Assembly: GCA_964017185.1 (NCBI GenBank)
Contig: OZ024877.1
Coordinates: 2,024,006 to 2,088,005, forward strand
DNA length: 64,000 nucleotides
Source of the DNA: Rugalucina vietnamica
Lineage: Eukaryota > Mollusca > Bivalvia > Lucinida > Lucinidae
Direction: 5' to 3'
Shown here in pieces: positions 35,398-46,100 of this stretch. Every line of letters begins with the position of its first letter. The stretch's first letter is position 1. The translations under genes and the position numbers were made by a program. A model generated the notes under the pieces. That model had not been told where the DNA came from. It saw nothing but the letters and a program-made list of their open reading frames with translations, and ran no database searches.

Positions 35398-36808
35398 ATG
35401 GGGTGCCGTTTCACAATTTATTTCCTATTTATGGATATCCATAATTCATTTTTGGATATCCAAAATTCATTTTTGGATATCCATAATTCATTTTTGGATA
35501 CCCATAATTCTTTTTTGGATATCCTAAAATCGATTTATGGATATCCTTAATTCGGCTGAATATTGGATATCCATAAATTGATTTTAAGATATCCTATAAT
35601 CGAATTATGGATATCCTTAAATACAATCCTATTTTTGGATATCCATAATTCGATTTAAGGATATCCTAAAATCGGGCTAATATTGGATATCCATAATTCG
35701 ATTTATCCTTAATTATTTTAGGATATCCATAAATGAATTAAGGATACCATAAATACATTATGACTATCCTTAAATAAATTATGGATATCCAAAAATAGGG
35801 AATAAATAGTAAAACGGCACTCCATAGGCACGTACATCATTTTTTTGTGATTTAAGGATATCCTTAAATGAATTATGGATATCCTAAAATACAGTCCTAT
35901 TGAAGGACACGGATAACTCATTTATGGATATCCATAAATCGAATTATGGATATCCAATATTAGCCCGTTTTAAGGATATCCTTAAATCGAATTATGGATA
36001 TCCAAAAATAGGATTGTATTTTAGGATATCCATAGTTCGGTTTTAGGATATGCTAAATCTATTTATGGATATCCAATATTCCGATGAATTTAGGATATCC
36101 TTAAATTGATTTTAGGATATCCAAAATGAATTATGGATATCCAAAAAAGAATTATGGATATGAAAAAATCAATTTTGGATATCGAAAAAAAAAGGATATC
36201 CATTATTCATTTCAGGATATCCAAAATGCATTATGGATATCCATAATTCATTATGGATATATATAATTCATTAATGGATATCCATAATTCATTTTAATAT
36301 ATCCAAAAATGTTAATGGATATCCTTAATTATTTTAGGATATCCATAAATGAATAAAGGATATCCATAAATAAATTATGGATATCCTTAAATAATTATGG
36401 ATATCCAAAAATAGGGAATAAATAGTAAAATGGCACCCATAGGCACGTACATCATTTTTTTGTGATTTAAGGATATCCTTAAATAATGGATATCCTAAAA
36501 TACAGTTCTATTGAAGTACATTTATAACTCATTTATGGATATCCATAAATCGAATTATGGATATCCAATATTAGCCCGATTTTATAATATCCTTAAATCG
36601 AATTATGGATATCCAAAAATAGGATTGTATTTAAGGATATCCATAGTTCGATTTTAGGATATCCTAAAATCAATTTATGGATATCCAATATTCAGACGAA
36701 TTAAGGATATCCATAAATCGATTTTAAGTATCCAGAAATGAATTTTGGATATCCAAAATGAATTATGGATATCCATAAATAGGGAATAAATAGTAAAACG
36801 GCACCCCA
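35398..36808. repeat. GGATATCC palindrome arrays inside an inverted-repeat unit (blocks 2-3)
   Basis: The left border ATGGGGTGCCGTTT...ATTTATTTCCTATTT is mirrored by TAGGGAATAAATAGTAAAACG followed by GCACCCCAT at the right end (36808). Internal copies of the same border lie at about 35800-35835 and 36410-36450, each followed by CCATAGGCACGTACATC. Between the borders dozens of GGATATCC units recur. This looks like a non-autonomous inverted-repeat transposon whose interior has expanded as a palindromic minisatellite and which duplicated internally. Confidence 0.8.
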
Positions 36809-37445
36809 TATGATTGTTGGTTGATGCGTTCATTTACGGTGTAGATACGTTTGTGTTACGGTTTAGATACGGACAGATTCGAATCAACGCCTTCATTTAC
36901 ATGTCATTACGTACTATTACGGATGTTTCATCCGTGCCCAATTTTTGACTTTTTTTCAAAATTTGGGCGCGGATGGAATCGGACTTGCATATACAATACG
37001 TTAAGATACGAACATATACAGAAAAGATACGAATTGTTACGGATATGACGGATAGATACGAAAGGTCAGTCCGCAGCGTCCGCAGCATCCGGATGTGCTA
37101 GTGTGACTGTAGTTTGACTAAAACCTGCGTTTTCTTGCATCAGATTTCACCGTTATATACGCAAGAAAACGCAACATTACGTATCTGAAGGTGTATGTCT
37201 GTATCTAAACGTATCAGATGGTATCGAAAGGTATGTAGTCAAGTATCTTAACCGTATGTATTCGAATTTATCCGTAACTATCTTCGAACGTATGCGTATC
37301 TTTCCTGAACTACCCGTATTTATTCGTATTTAAAGGTAATAAATTCATTAAGAACCGTTAGCCCCGCCCACAAAATTCTGCGGATCGCTACGTATAGTAT
37401 TCGCAACTATCCGCGGCATCCGTAAGCGCTAGTGTGACCTAGGCA

Positions 37446-37749
37446 TAATTATGAATGTTTAGGAACGAATGCGTCAGTGTTTCTAGCTGAGGTTTTACTG
37501 TCTCGCCATTTTTCACGCTATTATATGTTTGTTTTTTCGTTTTTTCTTTTTCTCGTGTTGTTAACTGTTTGTAAACCTGAGATACCTAATAAACATTGAA
37601 ACATTGATGTTCGCAGAGTCAAGGAGTGTCGACAATCCTAATCTGCACTGTAATACTGTCCAAAGTTTGTTTTGATAGAAACAAGTGTTTCGTCGAATCA
37701 CATCTATAAGATGGAGTTTCCAAGTAATGGCATGTTGCCTTGTTTCCCC
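37446..37749. other. Spacer downstream of FABP gene 2
   Basis: T-rich sequence containing AATAAACATTGAAACATTG near 37590. Nothing else recognised; on the minus strand it would hold the 3' UTR of FABP gene 2. Confidence 0.5.
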
Positions 37750-40700
37750 TCAACATCTTTTGTAGATTCTCTTGGCAGTTACGCTTGATCCCTCTGGCAA
37801 ACTCAGTTCCTAAAATTAAACGAAACATGAATGTGTAGAATGTAATAAGGTGGGACAAGACGCATACATTAAAGGTTATAACCAAAGGTTTTGATTTTGT
37901 AAAACTGAAGTAGACATTGATGAAAGAAACTGCAGATTGCTGAAAACCTCACACAATTATCATGGCTGGTTCCGGAGATAGCTTGATTTGTAATTTGACT
38001 TTTTATCTCATGAATATTCATAAGTTCCACTATGACGTCATAGAAGCACATAGGAAAATTTTGAATATCATTCAAACAAACAACTACAGGCAACTTATCT
38101 TTTAAAAATAATCATTAACCATTTATACAATTTATTGTTTCAGTTTCAAATTTTTTGATAATTATTTAAGTGAATTATTTTGGTTTTTAATTTTTTCACT
38201 GAATGAGACTACTCTCACATGAATATAATGTTGTTATTCAATCTTGAGCTGATGGGCATATTTGGGTTTAGTTGTCCCAAGAACAAATTTGATCGGCAGA
38301 TAAAGAATAAAAAGATCCTAAAATAACTTTTGTATATCCCCTTTAATTAAATTAAGGTAACAAAACGTGTTGGCGATTCTTGATTCGTTTTTTTTACCTT
38401 TATGCAGCACCAGTGTCGCTCCAATGAGTAAGTGGATGAAAATAATTGATCTAATTATTACTCAATGCTGATACCATGTGCGACTATCATACTCGCGCTG
38501 AGGGGAAGGATTACAACATGTTTCATGCATGTGCATACATAATTCCGCTATGTTAGACACATTTAGGTATCTACAAAGAATGTACAGACGGCCGTCCAGT
38601 TAAAAGTCAGCAAAATAGACACGGTTCTTCAAGCCCTAACGAATCTCTTGATTTTGTTTCTTAGTTTCTCTAGATATTCTAGAATCAAGGTGCAAACAAC
38701 AAACTATTTTCTCACCGTAATAAATTCATCTCCCTGCACATACAACTTAGAAATGTGTCTCTTCCCTCCATTTGCTGTCTGTGGTGTAACATCTTGAATT
38801 ATGACGCCATCTTTGAACGTAGATAATGTCTGAAAAGGGTGTAAACTTTTGTATTTCGTACTTAGCAGTGGAATCAATGTATATCAAAAATAAATAAAAA
38901 TGATATTTTCACTGATATTGATATTTTCACTGATATTGATATTTTCACTGATATTGTTATTTTCACTGATATTGTTATTTTCACTGATATTGATATTTTC
39001 ACTGATATTGATATTTTCACTGATATTGATATTTTCACTGATATTGATATTTTCACTAGTGATTGATATTTTCATTGATATTGATATTTTCACTGTAGAG
39101 TTTGGATTACTTTTGACGTCTTCATTCACTTGACGTCATACACTGAGCTTCACTTTACAAATTAAAATGCCCATAACTCCGTTATTTATGAACGAAAACA
39201 TAAAAAATAGGTATTCAATTCAGAACGGAAGGAACAATTTGGCACCAAACCATTTTTTGTTTGCATTTTCTGGTAGGACCAGCATGCAATGACTTTTAAA
39301 AAACCTTTGTAATCAAAATCGAGCTATACGGTCTAGTTCGAGTTTAGTTGGCGGTATTAAACGGATAGAATGGTTTTGAAATTGACATCTAAAGGTAAAA
39401 GTAGAAAATGGCGCAACCGGAAATTCCCACTTCACAAACCGAGATGGGGAAAAACTAATTAACAATCAAGTGCATGTACTTGTAGTAAGAAAATGTATCG
39501 TAAGCCGAGTGAGCAGCTATTTCCCAATTGACGGTCACTCAGTTACCAAAACTTAACTAAACTATATATGAAGACATACACAAGGTGCAAACAGCACAAA
39601 ACTCTATCGTTAATTAAACCGATTTGGTGCTTAGCCTCTTTTGACCAGTTTATATACTTATAATTGAGCCGCCGCATTAGAAAACCATCAACATGCATAG
39701 GCGAAAACAAAGACGCATATCAGCTGTGCAGCAGCTGCACAGCTGATCAGCGCCTTTGTTTTCGCAAAACGGATAGTAAAATCTCTCTTCTTCCTAAATC
39801 TGAAATTTCAAGCTTCTAGCCTGCTACTGTGACTGTACAGGCCGATTTGTTTCAGACCTGGTCAGAATCCAAATTGTTGGTTTTCTAACGCGAAGGCTCA
39901 TATACGACTCATATACCTTCACATGGAAATTAGGATTCTCTTCCTTATCTTTCCAATCTAGGACTTCATTTAGTTTTATAGTCACATCGAGTTCAATACC
40001 TGGCCCCATCACCGTCTTCTGTTTAAGGGTATCACCATCTCGTTTCATTATTAACGTTGCTTGCAGGCCCGACATACTTTTGGAGGACTCCGGTGCGTCT
40101 GTGGAGAAACCCGTAAAATGCAAGTTAGCATCAGGAAAACATGTCTGTGCAATAAATACCCCCTTATTCCCCACTTTTATGTAGTAAAAATGGGGTTTGC
40201 AGGGGTATACCTATTTTTCTTATTTTTGCTCCAAAACATAGATTGTGGGTACTCGTTAGAACCGCCTTGCCAAGGCGGTTCTGACGTGTACCCACAATCT
40301 ATGTTTTGAGCAAAAATAAGGAAAAAAAATCAAAAATTTTCTACTGAAAACTTTCATTTTTAACAACTTAAAGAATATCTATTTATTGCATGGGCATGTT
40401 TTCGTAATGGTTTGAATCCTGTCCTCAAGTTTCAGACAATAATTGAGCCACCGCGTGAGAAAACCAATAAATTCAAACCAGGTCCAACATAGAACAGTGG
40501 GTACAGTCACAGAAGCAGGCTAGAAGCTTGGAATTTCGGATGTAAGAGGAATTGTACTATCTGTGTAGCGAAAACCAAGGCGCTGATCAGGTTCGCGGCT
40601 ACCGCGAAGATGGTCTGCGCCTTTGTTTTCGCACATGCAAATTGTTGATTTTCTGATGCAGTGGCTCATATAGAAATAGTTCCTAAGCCCAGCTAAGCAG

Positions 40701-41077
40701 AACAGGAAATTTAATTTTTTTTAGTATTTTTATAAAAAGATTATCGAAACAAAGAAAAATACAGAAGTGAAGTACTTAGTTAATGGCCTACATGGCCTAC
40801 ATTTTATGCTACCCGGCAGATGTCTATTAATACAGTACCTGTTGATATTTTAGAGTGCTGTGTTAGCTATTGGTGCAGTTTTTGATAAGCCTATGGTAAA
40901 TCATGTATTTATTTTATAATAATATACGTTTGAACTGAATGGCAAAATAACTCGCCCTGAATTTGAATATTGAATATTTGACTTACCCATGGCCTCCATG
41001 AAAGCCGCCATGTTCTCCTCTCTGTCATATTTCCAAGAACCAGTAAATATTTTCTCAATTTTATCGTAGTCCGACAT
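37750..41077 (-). CDS. Fatty-acid-binding protein (FABP/iLBP), gene 2
   Basis: Predicted cytosolic lipid carrier, 148 codons. Exons on the minus strand are 41077-40987, 40098-39917, 38829-38716 and 37809-37750, with GTAAGT, GTATAT and GTGAGA donors and AG acceptors; phases 1, 0, 0. Exon 1 gives MSDYDKIEKIFTGSWKYDRE with the iLBP signature GSWKYDREENMAAFM. Exon 2 has MGPGIELDVTIKLNEVLDWK; exon 3 TFKDGVIIQDVTPQTANGGK; exon 4 ends TAKRIYKRC with the carboxylate-binding Arg-x-Tyr. An upstream in-frame ATG at 41101 would add eight residues; 41077 is preferred because it matches gene 3. Exon lengths 91/182/114/60 equal gene 3, so the two are recent paralogues. Introns 1 and 2 carry family P MITEs, one only 16 bp from the exon 2 donor. 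Confidence 0.92.
38900..39095. repeat. 18-bp tandem repeat in FABP2 intron 2
   Basis: Units of GATATTTTCACTGATATT (18 bp) repeat about ten times. The array gives periodic open frames in several registers (ISENIN- or ISVKIS-type peptides), which are repeat artefacts. Confidence 0.9.
39665..39900 (+). mobile_element. MITE family P, complete copy in FABP2 intron 2
   Basis: Ends TGAGCCGCCGCATTAGAAAAC and (reverse complement of right end) TGAGCCTTCGCGTTAGAAAAC form inverted termini. The 65-nt palindrome occupies 39701-39765. It lies 16 bp from the FABP exon 2 donor. Confidence 0.8.
40141..40330 (+). repeat. Hairpin repeat family Q in FABP2 intron 1
   Basis: GGGGTTTGCAGGGGTATACC leads into a long stem: ACATAGATTGTGGGTACTCG, a GAACCGCCTTG/CAAGGCGGTTC inner stem, then the mirrored TGTACCCACAATCTATGT. 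It lies about 40 bp upstream (minus-strand sense) of exon 2. Confidence 0.8.
40444..40668 (-). mobile_element. MITE family P, complete copy in FABP2 intron 1
   Basis: Inverted termini TGAGCCACCGCGTGAGAAAAC and (mirrored) TGAGCCACTGCATCAGAAAA. The 65-nt palindrome is at 40568-40632. Orientation is opposite to the 39665 copy, judged from the AGAAGCAGGCTAGAAGCTTG segment. Confidence 0.8.
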
Positions 41078-41367
41078 GTTTGTCTGTCTGTTCAGGCACA
41101 AAGATGTGACTTGTACGATAGAACGGAAACAAGCTCACAAAGCGCGGTATGTTTCACTTTAGCTATCCTAAAAGGGGTCTAAAACGCCTATTTATTGAAC
41201 TCGTATTGAATTATTTATTACATGTATTATCTTGATTTCTTTTAAAGACATATATCAAATAACTATGATAAATGATTTTCAAATTAATCAATAGAAATGG
41301 TCGATTAAAACAATGACGTTTACATACACAAACATTTTTAAATGACAATAAATAACAGACCTTAATG

Positions 41368-41530
41368 CCGCGGATCAGCTGTTGAGTAAAAGCTACACGA
41401 ATAGAACAATCCATCTCCTTTTTAAATTCGAAATTTCGAGTTTCTAGCATTCGTCTGTGAATGTATATGCCGATTCGTCTAGGACCTGTTTGGAAACCCA
41501 AATTGTCGGTTTTCACATGCAGCAGCTCAA
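41368..41530 (+). mobile_element. MITE family P, left-truncated copy
   Basis: Matches the right half of family P, from GATCAGCTG through TCGAAATTTCGAGTTTCTAGC to GGTTTTCACATGCAGCAGCTCA. The palindrome's left arm and left terminus are absent. It lies between FABP genes 2 and 3, upstream of gene 2. Confidence 0.65.
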
Positions 41531-41587
41531 TTATTACAGCGCCATAATAGCTACGCTTGACATGGCTGCTCTGCAAATGGGATTTAA

Positions 41588-41700
41588 CAGGTGGTTCTAG
41601 CAAGTACCCACAATCTATGTTTTAACCAAAAATAAGAAGAATAGTTATGCCCTTGTAAACCTCTGTTTCACTTTATAAAAGTGGAATCGTGGACATGTTA
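41588..41700 (-). repeat. Hairpin repeat family Q, half copy
   Basis: CAAGTACCCACAATCTATGTTTT through the CTTTATAAAAGTGGAATCG and GGACATG segments matches half of family Q; the mirrored half is missing. Confidence 0.55.
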
Positions 41701-41879
41701 GTGTAATGATGGCAGACCAACTTATTCTTCATCGTGATTCTATTCTATGGGTTCTATTCTAATGTTTCTTATATGGCATTTCGAAAAGACGCCCAAGCAA
41801 TATACAGATTTTTTCCAGCCGTAAATATAGAAAATTCCGTTGGCAAAAATTTGATATTTTGAATATTTATGCTGAAAAC

Positions 41880-42045
41880 ATTGATTGTGGGGTACACGTT
41901 AGAACCGCCTGAGCCTCAGCGAGGCGGTTCTAACGAGTACCCGCAATCTATGATTTGTATCAAAAATAAGTATACCCCTGCATACCCCAGTTTTACTATG
42001 TAAAAGTGAGGTTTAAGGGGGTATACATTACACGGGTATGTTTTG
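41880..42045 (-). repeat. Hairpin repeat family Q copy with perfect inner stem
   Basis: CGTTAGAACCGCCT is mirrored by AGGCGGTTCTAACG, enclosed by GATTGTGGGGTACA and its mirror. It continues through GTATACCCCTGCATACCCC to GGGGGTATACATTACACGGG. Confidence 0.75.
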
Positions 42046-43103
42046 TGATGAACCGTATTGCAAATCATTGGGTAGCCACTCATCCAGATGTTGGACTTTT
42101 AGAATTCTAGCGAAAATTGAGAAACCGTCCCGACTTGACCATAGATTTTTATCATGAACTGGACCGTTATACAAAATGAAACTAAACAAAGAAAGCAAAA
42201 ACAATAAAATTTGTTAATATATGCTCACCGGCAAAAGTTTAGTCAGTGAAAATACATGTAAAATCCCATTAGAACAGTTTAAATCGCTATAGCTTCAAAA
42301 CTCCTCGATAGTGTGGGATTAAAATTACCAGTCATAAAACTGTGAATAAACCCTAACATTTCCAGCAAAAACGATTGAAATATCGCATGTGGTTTTGCCT
42401 TATTGCATACACCAATTTTCGTTCTTATTCTAAATGAAAGGGAGGTAATCTGAAAATGATGAATATTTGACTTTTCATTTCTCGAGACTGTGGCTGAATT
42501 TTGAAAAGATTTTTTCAGATTTTTGTCACTGGTAACAACTTCTATCAGAAAGCGCTATTAATCAAAGCACCGATTTGATCATTTATCGGGTAATTACAAA
42601 AATGATGTTTTACGAAAAAGGCCAATAACTCTGTCGAAATTGACAACTGGTGGAGTTTCTTTTCAGCATTAAAAGAGACTGAATTTGCAAATTCAATAAA
42701 GGGGAACATCTAAGGAAAGCGGCTGTGCATTAATTAATTGGGCTGTTCAAAGTTACTGACTAAACTTTTTCCTAATATTTGTTTGTCGCTTTTCAAATGA
42801 CATAAAATGTCATACCAGGCTTAAACACCAGTGTAATTTGGACCAATGCGTTTCCTTGCCCATATAAGTTTTTTTGTTTGTTTTGTTTTCCACTTGTTAT
42901 AGCCAAACAGTTGTGGTTCAGAAGCACTTTTCATGTTCCTTATTACACCCCTTAAATACTTTCCAATTTATGCTTTGATCAGAAACAATAAGAAAAATCC
43001 CATTCTCCAACTTAAAAAGTCATGTGTTCATAGATTTGTAAAATCACAGAATAAAAGACGTGTCCCAATAGTGGCACAGACAAGTCGGCTTGTTTTCCAG
43101 ACT
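42046..43103. other. Intergenic stretch, nothing recognised
   Basis: AT-rich spacer between the family Q copy and FABP gene 3 exon 4. No domain-bearing frame or known repeat was seen. Confidence 0.5.
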
Positions 43104-46100
43104 TTAACATCTCTTGTAAAATCTCTTGGCAGTTACACTTGATCCCTCTGGCAAACTCAGTTCCTGAAAATACGACGAAAAACGAATACTTTAAGATCGA
43201 AATTCATTTGTTTGTGTGTGCTCATCTTACACATGTACGCACATCATTTGCGTGCAGCAGAATAACATTTACGTACGTATTTGCATGTGTTTTAAGACAA
43301 ACAAGACAATTTCCATTTAAAATGACAATGTTGGCATTTGAGCCGCATCGTAAGAAAACGGGATTATTGCCTATGCGAAAACAAAGGCGCAGACCAGCTT
43401 CGCGGTAACCGCGAAGCTGATCAGCGCCTTTGTTTTCGCTACATGGATAGTACAATTCCACTTCTACCTATTTGCAAAATTTCAAGCTTCAAGCCTGCTT
43501 CTGTAGCTGCACAGACCGGTTTGTGTCAGACCAGGTCGGAAACCCCGAAGACCCGTTTTCTCACGGCGCGGCTCATTTCATCTCAGACTTACACAATAAC
43601 GCATGCTGGAAGGCATGCTGGAACGTTCATATTGTATGTAAATGCACAAAATTTTGTAATCTGAGCGTAATAAAGAACTGAAATCGCATTTTCAATATTT
43701 CAACACTTAATGTGTTCAACAATCGAAAAGTCTTTGGAAATGGATTTTTGTTAGCTGTATTCTGTTAATATTATTATTCAAACAACATGGATGTTAATCA
43801 CTGACTCTGTCAGAATTATCTATCATAATCGTTTGACATGTTTATTTGTAATGACCATGTAAATCTTCGATCTCTTCGTAGAACAAACTCTCTTGAGGGA
43901 TTTGTTTGAAGACGATAAATAGACATGTACAGGCCCATTGTCCAAAGATACAAGTAGGCAATAATCAAGAAATGGCGCAATCAGAGAGAAAATCCCACTA
44001 AAATAGGTGGGAAAAACTAATTTGACAATAAGGTACTTATACTAAGAAAATATTTCGGAAGCCGAGTGAGCAGCTATTTCCCAATAGGTGGCCAATAAGT
44101 TACCCAAACCTAACTAAACATATGAAAACGCAGACAACTCTAATTGCTGTTGAATTTGGTTGATGCTAGCCGGGTGGTCACCTGGCTGGGAAAGAGCTTT
44201 TTATCTTGTTTTTCATGCGTGTTGTAACGTTTTTGTGCTGTACATACTTTTCCGCCAGGTGTCTGGGTTGGGATTTTAAATCTAATTGTACAAATGCTGT
44301 GCCTTCTATACATTTTCATTTTGCTGACACGGGAATCAAGTTGATAAGATAGCACATGGCCAATTTTCTGATACGGTGAATACAGGAGACTCTAATTTTA
44401 TGCACCTGTCATTTTTATCCCCGGCTATCCTAGGGCCGGGGAATAGCGGGGCTTTTAACTTTTCAACTTTTAAATCCCCGGTAAAAGCCCGGCCCTGCGG
44501 AGTCAGATTTGTGGTAAAATCCCCGCTAAAAGCCCCGGCTCCCCGGAGGGTGATAATTATATGGAACAACAGCTGGGAGGTGTTCTGATGAAATTGAAAT
44601 ATGGGATATGGGTTTGAATTTCTGTATGTAAATGTGCAGGTTCATTTGCAAAAATAAGGACCATAAAAGTATTTTTAAAAACTGTTAAAATGCAACTAAT
44701 ATCTAGTAATTTGAATGAATGTTCCTGTGTATTGGCGGGAAATTAAAACCCCGGCACATCCCCGGCACTGCCGGGACTCATCACAGGTTAAATCCTGGCA
44801 CTTTAACCCCGCTGTGTCCCCGCTATCCCCGGTCCCCCTAGGGGGGTGCATTAGTGAATAAGTTTACCCACCATGACAAGTTCATCACCCTGTACAGACA
44901 TCTTAGAAATATGCCTCTTTCCCCCACCCGCCTTTTGTGGTGTCGTATCTTGAATTATGACGCCATCTTTGAAAGTGGTTAATGTCTGAAAAATATGTTA
45001 TAGTTTTTCTATGCTTAAAATATGAGTTTTAAAAAAGAAACACAATTGTAATCGGCATAATTACGGGCAAAACTAATAGAATGCATTTCAGTGATTTCGT
45101 TGCAAAGAGAACGTCAAGCAGTAAAGTGCTAATAACATTCTAAACTCGTGAGCCTTTAACGTCATTCAATTACAATTTATCTTAAGTTAAATAGTCGTTG
45201 TTTTTATAGAGGTGTACAAAAAATCATCAGTGATTCTGAAAATAGCCCAAAAATATCCATTTTATAATCTGCTTATTGTATTATGTCCTGTGTTTGACCA
45301 CATGATATTAGTACATGTCATCGAGACCCTCCTACTGCTTTATAAAAATTCAAAGATCGCAACTTTTTTTCAGAACTTTCGATTCCTAGATACTCCATGA
45401 CCAATTATACCTTCACATGGAAAATAGGGTTTTCTTCTTTATCTTTCCAATCCAAGACTTCGTTGAGTTTTAAAGTTGCCTCAAACTCCATCCCCGGCCC
45501 CATCACCGACTTCTGTTTCAGGGAGTTGCCATCTCTTGTCATTGATAACATAGGTTTCAGAGCTGCCATTTTCTTCGCATCTTCCGGGGCCTCTGTGGAT
45601 GATTTAACAAGTAGACTAAGATTTCTAAGACTTTGTTGAGTTTTAATGTTGCCTCAAACTCTATTCTGGGTCCCATCACCGATTTCTGCTTCAGGGAGTC
45701 GGCATCTCGTGTCATTGTTAAAGTTGGTTTTAGAGCTGCCATTTTCTTCGCATCTTCCGGCGCCTCTGTGGATAATATAAATGTAGACTAAGACTTCTAA
45801 GATTTTGTTGAGTTTTAAAGTTAGCCTCAAACTCCATCCCCGGCCCCATCACAGACTTCGCGTTTTCCGGCGCCTCTGTACAGAAACGAAATTCACTGGG
45901 AATGTCTTCTTCAAGTTTTCAATATTTAACTCATTTAAGAGGCCCTCCCAGGGGTTTTGGGGATTCAGGGAGAAGGAATATTTATTTTCAGGGATTTGGG
46001 GAGAAGGGTCATTTATTTTCAGGGATTTGGGGAGAAAGCATAACTATTTTGGTTTTTAGGGAGCAGGGAGCAGGGGGCTGAGGAAAATTGTTTTAGGGAG

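Larger units (their letters stand above)
29823..37445. mobile_element. Composite inverted-repeat (foldback-like) element
   Basis: The left end TGCCTAGGTCACACTAGGG (29823) is matched in reverse complement by the right end (TGCCTAGGTCACACTAGCG read from 37445 inwards). Both arms are rich in CGTATC and GCGGA-type short motifs (left GCTGCGGACGCTGCGGATA; right mirrored near 37075-37095). A second inner terminus, GCTAGTGTGACTGTAG, near 37100 suggests nested copies. Flanking TAA on both sides could be a 3-bp target duplication. No transposase was seen. The interior holds a LINE (29897-32576), 465-bp tandem repeats and the GGATATCC arrays. The element separates FABP gene 1 from gene 2. Confidence 0.65.

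Noticed and set aside
34757..36808. CRISPR-like or prokaryotic repeat array
   Set aside because: Units are irregular, have no unique spacers of constant length, and the context is a spliced animal genome.
29823..37445. A complete autonomous DNA transposon
   Set aside because: Inverted ends exist but no transposase frame or DDE motif was seen inside; the only long frame is a LINE.
38874..39133. Overlapping periodic frames (ISVKIS, NISENI, ILIFSL)
   Set aside because: Products of an 18-bp tandem repeat, open in several frames on both strands.
43222..43664. Peptides such as CSENKGADQLRGYREA as a protein family
   Set aside because: They are read through MITE family P; their recurrence reflects the repeat, not selection on protein.
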